64,000 nucleotides of DNA from Ramazzottius varieornatus (Eukaryota > Tardigrada > Eutardigrada > Parachela > Ramazzottiidae). The position numbers and the translations under genes were made by a program. Location of the stretch: positions 3,019,317 through 3,083,316 of the forward strand of contig BDGG01000002.1 in the NCBI GenBank assembly GCA_001949185.1, written 5' to 3'. This document shows, piece after piece, positions 1 through 9,407 of the stretch. The notes under the pieces were generated by a model. It did no database searches. It was not told where the DNA came from and worked only from the letters and a program-made list of their open reading frames with translations. Within the stretch, counting starts at the first letter, position 1. Every line of letters begins with the position of its first letter.

Positions 1-2317
1 TCCGTAAAGGAGCTGATCAGTGCCGAAGAGTATGAAACGCTTTTGGCTTCTGTACCTGAGGTAGGCCGGTCTTTCACCAGCATTTCCGTTTCACTTTTAC
101 GTGCGTGAAGAATTGTGTGGTGCAATTTCAGAAAGAATCCATGGAGTTGATGTTCGGTCAAGAGAAAATGAAGGTAAGATCGAGACAGAACACAAAGGAA
201 ATCGATGACGGTAAAGCGAGGTTCCGAAAGAGGAACACGGACTTTGTGTCGGTAACAACGGAAGCGTTTGTTTTGATAGGGAGAGGACGCCGAAGCTTTC
301 GTTCGCAATATGGCCATCGAATCGCGTCGGACTCTGTACAAAGAGACCGAGAAGGAAGCCAGCAAGCGTTGGGCTTTCGAAGAGAACATTCGTCGACCAT
401 ATTTCCATGTTCGTCCCTTGGAGAACAACCAGCTCAAGAACTGGAACGACTACCTGGACTTCGAGATCGCTGAGGGTCAACAGAACCGCATTGTATTCCT
501 CTTCGAGAGGTGTCTTGTTGCCTGCGCACTGTATGAAGATTTCTGGCGAAAAGTAGGTCCTTTCTTTTATTTTCACTTGCTTCTCTTCCATCAACTGAAC
601 ATCGGTTTCTCTTTGTAGTACATCGGCTACCTCACGATAGAGTCACTAACCGACTACATTCGATATGCCTATCAGCGTGTCTGCACATACCATCTTCCCA
701 GCAAGACGGGCCTGCATCTGGACTGGGCCACCTTCGAAGAAATGCAAGGTATGGCAAATTTGATTCTTGAAACAGAATGAGACGTGGGCAAACGACTGGA
801 ACCAGATCGTTTCCTCAAGCGACGCACGGTGATAGTGATACTGGCAGAAAGCGTGTGCCACTTGGGAAAGCTGACGAGATCGTCGGCTCAAGTGGCGCAC
901 GGTTCAGCCAATATGCCTGAAAACATGCGCCACTTGGGTAAACGATCTGAGACGAGGTGATTTGCCGAGCTCCCAAATATCGAAGTTATTTTTATGCTAT
1001 TTTGTTTGCAGGGAATATTGCCGGCGCAACGGCAGCGCTCCAGAATGGATTGAGGCATCTGCCGAACAAGGCCATTCTTTCACTACGGCAGCTCGGTCTG
1101 ACGCGGCGGACGAGATTGCGAGAAGCCTCCAGCAATGCCGAGGACGTGAAAGCCGACTCGGACGCCATCACGGAAGCTGTTCAAGAGCAATACGCCAAGA
1201 TCATCAACGAGGCAGAAGATGCCGGGCTAGCGGAGTTCTTCCTGCTGAAGCAGGCCCAGTATTGGCTAAAGATGAAGGGGGATAAGGACAAAGCCATGGA
1301 AATACTACGGGCTGGACTAAAACTTGATCCTGTAAGCACGGTGAATACAGTAAAGAATGTGGGTGGGGTGAATTTATGAGTTTTCCTTTTGTTGCAGACG
1401 AGCATTCCTGTGTTGACGGCATTGATCGACTGTGAGCTGCACCAGATACCTCTCAACCTTCCAGCCGTCGCGGCACTCTTTGACGAAATTACAGAAATGG
1501 AACAACTCAATCCTGACCAGAAAGCCGAATTCCTCGAGAGAAAGATTTGCTTTCTTGAAGACTTCAGCACAGACGTCCGAGAGTAAGTCCACATATAAGG
1601 CTGTTTCCGCAAGATTCTTACGAACCTGCATACCATCTCTTGTTGAGCAGCTTCGAGTAGGATGTATGCAGGTCCTTGACCGTCTTGTTGACCAGTTATG
1701 TCACTTCGCTGTCACGCACCTGCACATGTACGTGCGAATGTTATCGCGATAACCTACGTATGCAGATTCCTGATGTTTTGCTGTGTTGCCTTTTCATTCA
1801 AGAATGTCGGTTTTATAGGATTGCCGCTGCCCACCAGCGGTACTACGAACTAAACGGTAAAACCACCAGAGGTCGAAAAAGAGGCTTCGGTGAGGTGGAT
1901 GTGGAAGATGGTCTGAGCGACGGAGTACCACCGGCCGGTGCGAAACACGGAGCGCCAGCCATGCACGGACAGTTCCCTGGACCTGGTCTGATGCAGCCTC
2001 CTGCTGGAACAGTGCCAGGTTACTTCCCACCACCGACCAGCATGCCGGCACCCATGATGGCTGGTGGATGGCCTGCCGCTGCACCTCCCATGGTAAGTGA
2101 TAACTTTTCACTATGGAGAGACGTGAACCAACGAAAAGTTTGCGAGAATTGAGAAATTGGAGTTTCACTGGGACTTTCCTTCTTGTAGGCTGCTCCAGGG
2201 TATCCTGCCTATGGCGCTTCAACCGCTCATGCTCCGGCTTGGCCGGGTTACGGCGCACCACAACAGCAGCACCATGCACCTCCTCCGGCTTGGAACTATC
2301 AAGCTGCCGTCTCTTGA
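1..2317 (+). CDS. PRPF39: PRPF39 (pre-mRNA processing factor 39), 3' part
   Basis: U1 snRNP-associated splicing factor built of HAT helical repeats, acting in the nucleus at 5' splice-site recognition. The gene runs off the left edge. Exons read as 1-60, 280-552, 619-748, 1012-1331, 1398-1582, 1819-2092 and 2189-2317 (TGA), with phases matching across every intron. HAT signatures are clear: WNDYLDFEIAEGQQNRIVFL followed by FERCLVACALYEDFW, then HLDWATFEEMQ, and the family-typical KAEFLERKICFLEDFSTDV near the end of the repeats. The C-terminus is a Pro/Ala/Gly/Gln-rich low-complexity tail (GYPAYGASTAHAPAWPGYG) longer than in vertebrate homologues. Intron 3 holds a GTGCGCCACTTG foldback repeat and intron 5 a CCTGCATAC mini-hairpin. 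No frame break was seen. Confidence 0.9.
852..939. repeat. GTGCGCCACTTG foldback repeat in PRPF39 intron
   Basis: Contains GTGCCACTTGG, then CAAGTGGCGCAC and again GCGCCACTTGGGTAAACG; palindromic family also at about 6105-6155, 14381-14430 and 32757-32805. Confidence 0.65.
1624..1672. repeat. CCTGCATAC mini-hairpin in PRPF39 intron
   Basis: ACCTGCATAC and GTATGCAGGT as inverted ends of a 49-bp unit. Confidence 0.7.
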
Positions 2318-2771
2318 GGCCTTCACCCACTGTCTTGTGAGTAACTCCGTTTGTGCTAAAGCTTTACACAGCATAGCGTTTCTTGACTAATTCTTCTGTA
2401 CTGTAATGATAATTTTCTTTGACTAGAAAACTTTTAGATGACCGTTGTTAACCTTATTTAAAGTTATTCTTGTCAATCAATATTTCTGTCAGTGTCATTC
2501 ATGATACCTCTGTGCACTTGTTGTTGTGGAAGTGAAAACGAAAGTTTAACCACGTCGGCTTTGTTACGACATCAGACAAATGAGTTGTTTTGAACTTGCA
2601 CTTGGACCGGTTTGTCACCATTGTCGTACCGATTACGATCTTGTTTGTGCGTCTTGTGGAACTTCCTGCGTTACCCTCTTTCCGCTGTCAGTGTGATACT
2701 TTGCCTAACAGCTGAACGTGGAAAAGCTAGATTGGTTGTCTTTGCTTGGTTTTTTCGCGTTTGATTCCGGG
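2318..2771. other. Intergenic, PRPF39 to lipase
   Basis: AT-richer spacer containing the PRPF39 3' UTR and the presumed lipase promoter. I see no further gene in it. Confidence 0.5.
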
Positions 2772-4399
2772 ATGAGGCTGTTCGGTGTGCTTTTCGTGGT
2801 TTCCGCCTTGAGCATAGATCGTGTCGCGCCCTCTTTGCTGTCATGGCTGACCGGTGGATCCGCCAGCAACAACGGTCCTTTGGACACTGGACGTCTGGCT
2901 ATGTACCTCAATACTCGACGGAATCCTTCGAAAGCTGAAGCCCTGGACGTTGAGAATCCAGCTTCCGTGAGAAGCTCGAAGTTCCTGGCCAGTAAACCGG
3001 TTGTAGTGCTGATCCATGGATATTCGGACCTGTACTCCCGCTCTTGGTGGAGCGTAAGTTGCTTTTCCACTCCTGTTCTCCTTGGGCAGTTGTGTATTTC
3101 CCTGCTTTGCAGGATATAGTCACGGAATTTTTGCAAGCTGAAGATTTAAACGTGTTCCGGCTGGACTGGTGTGAGTGATGGAATGGTTCTCACTACTGCG
3201 TGAAACGCATGTTTTCTGGTGTGCCCGTTTTCGAAATTTCATTGTATCATAGCTGCTGGAAACCGTCCGCCATACTCGACAGCCACGACCAACGCCGTCG
3301 CAGTAGGAGAGTACCTTTCCGACTTCTTGCTGGCTCTCGTTCAAGCTGGAGTACGGCCAGACCACATCTACCTGGTCGGCCATAGGTAAGCAGCAGAAGT
3401 CGCAAGAAACTCATTGAATTTTTGTCTTTTGTGTCGGTGACTATAATGTTTGCCCACGCTTTAGCTTAGGGTGCCACCTTGCGGGATATGCCGGTAAAGC
3501 ATTTAAGAAGAACAGTGGCTCGCAGATTGGACGTATAACTGGCCTGGACCCAGCTGGTCCTTCTTTCACCAATAGCCCTGTTAGTAAACGCCTGGATTCG
3601 AGCGACGCAACATACGTAGACACGGTAATGAACGACGAAGCTTATCAGAATGCCATACCCGATTTTTGATAGACTTCACGTTGTTTCACTTCCGCCTCCT
3701 TCGCAGATCGTGACAGACAGTGGTAATTACGGGTCTACAACCAAAATGGGCCACCTGAGTACGTTGCTGTTGTTCTCACATTCGTTCATGCTGAGAGAAT
3801 GAACTGACGTTGAATTTTTCCAGACTTTTATCCGAATGGTGGAAGAAAACAGCCAGGATGCCGTCAAGGGTAAATGAAGTCTAAGCGAGCTACACCAAAC
3901 TTTTTCTGTGTTTTCATCTGCCGAAGATTCCCTGGATAGGTAATGCCTGGTTTGTTCCAAAACATAGGCTCACTCTGTACAACTGCAACCATGCTCGGGC
4001 CTTGGGCTATTTCACCGGTGAGAACAGAGAATTCTGTTGGCATACCTCTAGCGTCGAAAGGGGAAACGTACACTTCGACTATGAGGATCTCTTTGCAGAG
4101 AGTATCAACAATAAAGCGTGCACGATGACGGGTCATATCTGTGATAGCTACGAAAAGGTACGTGGAATAACCATGGATCTGAATGAACTACACAAGGGGA
4201 CCGGTTTTCGGGTGACCATATAGCACTGATTGCACGTGCTCTCTTGTTGCAGTTTCTTCAAGGGGGATGCAACCAGTGTAGCGCGGATACCTGTACACCA
4301 ATGGGATACCATGCCAATATCAGGATAGCTGACAGGTCGCGCGGTCCGGTGTCTTTCTACCTCACAACCAGTGGAAGTTCGCCGTACTGCCGCATCTGA
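2772..4399 (+). CDS. Secreted pancreatic-lipase-family triacylglycerol lipase
   Basis: Alpha/beta-hydrolase of the pancreatic/lipoprotein lipase family; it should hydrolyse ester bonds of triglycerides or phospholipids outside the cell. Exons 2772-3053, 3113-3170, 3253-3385, 3465-3624, 3707-3758, 3824-3869, 3968-4157 and 4253-4399 join in phase to 355 aa. The start at 2772 was chosen because it begins a signal peptide (MRLFGVLFVVSALS); an upstream in-frame ATG at 2718 would bury it. The family core VVVLIHGYSD is followed by the nucleophile elbow GHSLG (Ser codon split by the intron at 3386), the Asp in GLDPAGPSF, and the His in NCNHARALGYF. Cysteines typical of the lid and of the C-terminal part are present (CWHTSS, CNQCSADTC). 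The length is near the catalytic domain alone (about 340 aa), so the PLAT domain is absent. Substrate cannot be told. Confidence 0.88.
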
Positions 4400-5639
4400 A
4401 CATAAAATTATTCTGCCGATCGGCAGAAGTACAGTAGTATCCGCGCGAAAGATGTACAGTACATGATTTCATAAGCACCATACTGTATTGGTCACCGAGA
4501 GAACGTTATCGTAAAGAGAAAAGAAAAATAAGGAGCGTGTTTCTGAGTTGCAATAGGGGTACTAAATAAAGCTGCTTGCGAACCGTATCCAGCGGAGAGA
4601 GCGAACTTTCTGGTTGTGTTCACGATTCAACAACATGACCTCAGCTGGTTTCGTTCGCGGCTGTCGGTACCGCACAGTCTGAATATTGCGCCTCATCCTA
4701 CCCAGACGGTCGAGTGAATAGCTGAACACCCAAGGTCCAAATGCAAACCTTCCGTGGCGACGATCGCTGCAATCCGGGTCCTTCCACCAGCTAAAGTTGA
4801 GACCATCGCGATGACACGCGTACGTCTTGGGACGAGTAGAATCTGGAATGTGAGAGCATCTCACAAACGGTCCAATCTAGACGGTTCTTATTTACATCGA
4901 TGTCAAATATCGATGTTAGCCTGTGACGCCTATTTCATATAATTTTTGTTGACATGATGTGTGCTTTTTATCGTTATCTCTTGTTGAAACCTTTATAGCT
5001 TTTGGTTTTGTTTTCGGAAACTATGGCTGGAATTATGTTTCGTGTTTGCATTTTCCCTGTATTTATCCAAAGTCATGGTCATGACCGTCCGTGCTCCCGT
5101 TGCGGGTCCGGCCTGACGGACCACAGCTCTCCTGAGTTGTACTGTACTTTGAGGAGTCTGGACGGAATTTTCCAAGCTCTGTCGCCGACACGGAAGAAAA
5201 CGTCGAAACTTTGTTCCGTACGTACGTGAAGGTCGCTGTGGTGTGGCTCGCATGGTGATGGACGATCAACTGGCACAGGCCGCGCAGCAATCAACCAGAA
5301 CGCGCAAAAGAAATATCGGATCCTCATAGTGCATTGGGGCCAGTAAGACAGCTAGCTTCAGAATCCGTTGGGGAGGGCCGGTTTGTTTTTGAGGGCACTT
5401 GCAATTGGAGACCAAACGATCGGATCGAGCAGGGTTTCTGCAGACATCGAAGCGATTTGGAGGTGGAAATTCCTTCTTGCCCTCTTTTCGTTGTCCATCC
5501 GCTAACCGTGGAATGGATATTGCTGGCAGGAGCAGGTGTTATGCTTCTTTCTTCTGTATTTCAGTCTCGAGACGAAGAGGCCGGCAATGCACACCACACG
5601 GCCGCTGTCCACCACATAAGCTCAAACGATTAAAACCAG
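4400..5639. other. Spacer with possible remnants of P450 5' exons
   Basis: No intact gene. A minus-strand open frame at 4562-4864 contains WWKDPDCSDRRHGRF and GPWVFSYS, faintly kringle-like but missing the cysteine framework. On +, 5270-5640 has stretches resembling the N-terminal third of a CYP2-type P450 (around 5306-5335, YRILIVHWGQ) interrupted by stop codons. They may be the decayed 5' exons of the P450 downstream. Confidence 0.3.
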
Positions 5640-6553
5640 TCGAAACTTAGAGGTTGGAGTCGCAAGTTTGGCCGGACACTGCGGACAGTGCTGATCCAGA
5701 TGGAGATGCGTCTGATGGTCGTTGGTCGGCGGTTCGAACACACTGACGAGAACTTTATCCGTCTCACTGGACTGATCGCCAAGAACGCCAAACTGACGGC
5801 GACACCATTCCGTTCCAAGCCTTCCCCGTTCTTCGATATGGCCCGCTTCTGCAGGCCAAGAAAAGTCTGGACAAATTCGAAATGAACATCCGGGCTGTCC
5901 TGGGCTTTTATCGGAAGCTGGTACAAGAACACGGAACTGGTGCCGAGGTTGAAAGCTCCGGGATGATTGATTATGTACATGCCTTTTATGGCGAACGACG
6001 CAAACAAATTCGGAACAACCATCCTGACACTTCTTTCAGTGACGGTACTTCAGGCTGAATATTGTATGTGAGACCCAGGCAAGCAAAATCGAACAGATCG
6101 TTTTTCCAAGTGGCGCACGCTTCCAGTCGGAAAAACTGAGTACATGAGCCACTTATCATATTGTCGAGTTTGTTCTCCGAGCTCCCGCATGCGAAATCCA
6201 TATGACGTAGTTGCTTCTGAACTCGATCTATTTCTGCCGCAGTCTATCAGGCGGTTTTGTTTTTACAGACGAACAGCAGATGTCGGCATCGAACCTGTTC
6301 GCTGCTGGGACGGAGACCACCACATCCACATTGTTGTGGGCGCTCGTCTACCTCGTTCGGTATCCCAATGTCCAAGCTAAAATCCTTCGAGAGATTGAAA
6401 ACAACATTGGCCTGGAAAAAAATTTTCCTGAAAGACAAAGGTGTGAAAGCCGATATCGGCGTTTCAGAAGATAGATTGAAAAGCCGGCAAACGAAACGGA
6501 GAAGATTGCCGTCGTAAGTGGCACTGCCGCAAGCTTCTAGATAAATTAATATA

Positions 6554-8300
6554 CTGTACTCTCGCGATACACATGGACATACTCAAGGCTGTACTGGTGA
6601 AAAGTAACCGCAAGTAAAAAAGTACCGTTTGAATGACGCACTTGATTGCTTGAAACGGTATCTTGACTTAGGCATGTTCAACCACCTGTTAGGGACTATT
6701 TTCGACTTCGAAAAGCTGGGTTCTTGAGAAGTTTTGCCTCTGTGCTACTGTACGTAATATTACACCATGGGAAGATTTAGGACTCGAGCTGTGTACAGAG
6801 TATCGGAGGCTCAGAGAAATCTGCGAGCTCAGGCGGAAAGTGGAATATCGCTGCGAGCTTATGCAAAAGCGGTGAAGATACCGTGTTCAACGATATCTCT
6901 GTGGAGGTAGGACAAAGCTTGAAGCTGTTTGCGTCTTTAACCGTTCATGTTCTAAATATATATCGTTTCAGAAAAAAGTTACCTGAAGGCACTTTTAAAG
7001 GACGACTTAAGCCGATGTACGAGCCAATAGAGAAAAGGGTCTATAACGAAGTGATCAAAAGTAGAAATATTGGACTTCCAGTGCGCGATAGCGACGTTCG
7101 ATCTTGGGCATTACAGTTCGCCAAGGCATTGAATATCCACGGAATTAAAGCGTCTTGTGGTTGGATATCCAAGCTAAAGAAGAAGTATCATTTGATTTAT
7201 CGAGCAATAACTAAGGTCAGACGAAAAACCACGAAGACTCCCGCAGACGAAGTAAGCCAAACACAAACTCCCTCGCTGGTTTTACCGTTTCCTGTAAATC
7301 TGTTGAGGCTTATTCTGTCTTTTGTTTGCTCGAATAGCTTGCCGAACATGTTTTCATGGAGCGAGTGAAAGAAATCGTCACTCTGGAGAAAACCCATCCA
7401 AGCCGTATAATCACCTTTGACCAGACTAGTCTCCTCTTGCAAAACACGTACGGAAAGACTTTATCACCTGTTGGAGTCAAACAAGTCCACGTCGTTCAGC
7501 CACCCGGTGAGAAGGAACGATTTACGGTAGGCCTCGCTGTGACGGGAGACGGACAGAAATTTCCAGCTGCGATAGTTTTCAAAGGTGGAGTGAAGACTGG
7601 TGAGCTCTCGCGTAACATTCTAGCGAAGTTAGTGATTCCCGACAACGTCAACGTCTTTTCTACCCGAACTGCTTGGTGAAACTCTAAAATCGACCAAGAC
7701 TGGATCGAGCAGTCTTTCGAACAGGACCAACCTGAACCGTTATTTCTACTTCGGGATAATTTCCCGGGTCACTTGAAGTTCGAAAGCGCAGAATTGTTGG
7801 ACGAGAGAAATGTCGATCAGGTTTTCGTACCGAAAGCGATGACGGGTACCTACCAACCGCTCGATGTTGGCATAAACGCACCCTTCAAAGCCAACCTTAA
7901 ACGAGCGTATCATGAGTGGCGGAAAGAGCGTACGGAAGTCACGGCCAAAGGTTACCTGCGGAAGCCGACTCGGCAAGACTTTTTCAACTTTGTTAGCAAA
8001 GCTTGGGAAGCAATCAGACCGGAAAAGATTGAGAATGCGTTCGTAGGAGCTCAAATTCCTCCTGAACCGACGTATATGCTTTCGAACAAGGAAGTTTTGG
8101 TTGAAAACGACAAACAGCTTCTGCAGTTTAGCTTTAGTTCGGTTGAAGAAGACAGTGATGCTGAAGTAGCGGAAGATTCCTCTTTGAAGTACAGCTTTTC
8201 GAATGATTATTGATTGAGTAAAACCGAAAAAGTTTGCCCCCGCCAGGTGTAGTTTCCCAGCGTACAAGGGTATATGTCCATATGTATGGCGAGAGTACAG
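6554..8300 (+). mobile_element. pogo/Tigger-like DNA transposon, complete, in the P450 intron
   Basis: Terminal inverted repeats of about 30 bp: the left end starts CTGTACTCTCGCGATACACA, and the right end read inverted is CTGTACTCTCGCCATACATA, both continuing TGGACATA. The element is flanked on both sides by TA (6552-6553 and 8301-8302), the target duplication expected for Tc1/mariner/pogo superfamily elements. The 1747-bp body holds one three-exon transposase gene. The ends are well conserved, so the insertion looks fairly recent. Confidence 0.85.
6767..8213 (+). pseudogene. pogo-like transposase (CENP-B/Tc5 HTH + DDE_1), one in-frame TGA
   Basis: Transposase gene of the element at 6554-8300. 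Exons 6767-6906, 6972-7251 and 7338-8213 splice in phase. The N-terminus (MGRFRTRAVYRV) leads a psq-type helix-turn-helix (GISLRAYAKAVKIPCSTISLW); a second CENP-B-like DNA-binding half follows (DSDVRSWALQFAKALNI, SCGWISKLKKKYHL). The DDE_1 catalytic domain shows the first Asp in IITFDQTSLLL, the second in LFLLRDNFPGHL and the late motif TGTYQPLDVGINAPFK. The tail is acidic (EEDSDAEVAEDSS). A single TGA at 7677-7679, after VFSTRTAW, interrupts an otherwise open frame, so this copy is probably not autonomous unless read through. Confidence 0.8.
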
Positions 8301-8874
8301 TAATGTGGCAATGAAAACGTGCGCCGCTCATGGTTCAGCGACTGAACCTTTCGTTCGCCATTGGCCATCCTCGCGAATGATTATGATGGGTTGTCTTTTC
8401 GTTCGGTCTTGACAATATCTTGACAATATCATTTCTCTTACAGGTAAGCTGAATTACACAGAAGCCGCCTTGTACGACGTACAGCGTCTGGCAACGGTGA
8501 CACCTCTCGGTATACCCCACACCAACTTTGCGCCGATGAAGGTCGATGGGCACGACATCCCCGCTCGAACACTGCTACAAGCTAACATACACCCCAACCC
8601 GAAAAACTGGGCTCATCCGGATGAGTGGCATCCCGAGCATTTCCTGAACGACCAGAATGAACTGTTTGTGCCTAAAGCCTTCATGCCATTCAGCGTCGGT
8701 AAGCGCGCCTGTCTCGGAGAATCCTTGGGGAAGATGGAACTTTTCCTTTACTTCACAAACATCATCCAGCAGTTCGAAGTTCAAGCTGATCTCAGAGAAC
8801 TCAAACGAGCCGAGAATCAGGCCATCGGGATCTTCAACACTCCGCTGCCTTTCAACATCCGCCTGGTTCCATGA

Positions 8875-9407
8875 CGACCCTGAAGAATTTGTCATTGCAT
8901 GAATACTGTACCATAAATGCATTTTACCGGTATATCCTACCGTTTCTAACTTAGTTATGATTTGTTCTGCTGCACTGAATGGAGTCTTGGTAGCCATTTA
9001 GTTTTTGTCGACGACAGTGGCGCCTCACAAAGTACCCATCACGAGCAGCGAATAGTCCCGTGCGTCTGTTCTTACGTTTCTAATAACCTTATTTTGGAAC
9101 AGTCGTTCCTAACTTGAGCCTATAATTGCTTTTTCTTTTGATGAAGTTCGCCATTTGCTGGAAGACGTACAAGGACGAGAATCGTTCTGTAAAGCGAAAC
9201 ACCGTTACTCGAAAGAAGAAAATTACAACATATTATCATACACAGAGATTTGTTTGATCGCAATTACAGATTATCATGTTCAGCTTGGGATACTAAAACT
9301 TCTCAATCACAACGCGAAACAAAGACGTTACTCAACTGCGAAAGATCCATTGAAAGCAGCCAGAAATATGGCCCATATGCACTTCTGAACTAAAGCGATC
9401 GCACTCT
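8875..9407. other. Intergenic spacer
   Basis: P450 3' region and nuclear-receptor 3' region in tail-to-tail arrangement. An open frame at 9155-9388 has no recognisable domain. I see nothing else. Confidence 0.5.

Larger units (their letters stand above)
5640..8874 (+). pseudogene. Cytochrome P450 (CYP2-clan-like), disrupted; intron holds a pogo element
   Basis: Haem-thiolate monooxygenase remnant. Exons: about 5640-6043 (VVGRRFEHTDENFIRLTGL, then after a one-base shift near 5790, FQAFPVLRYGPLLQA to DYVHAFYGERR); 6269-6440, the I-helix (DEQQMSASNLFAAGTETTTS); and 8444-8874, the C-terminus with the haem-binding loop PFSVGKRACLGESL and a normal end. Intron phases fit (6044-6268, phase 1; 6441-8443, phase 1), but joining exon 2 to exon 3 needs another one-base shift in the A7 run at 6416-6422. 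The K-helix ExxR motif reads DVQR: the invariant Glu is Asp. The 5' third is unrecognisable. Two frameshifts plus a lost invariant residue argue for a pseudogene; sequencing errors in the A-run could explain one shift. The last intron was enlarged by the pogo insertion. Confidence 0.72.

Noticed and set aside
4562-4864. Kringle domain protein on minus
   Set aside because: Only WWKDPDC and GPW look alike; the six-cysteine kringle pattern is absent.
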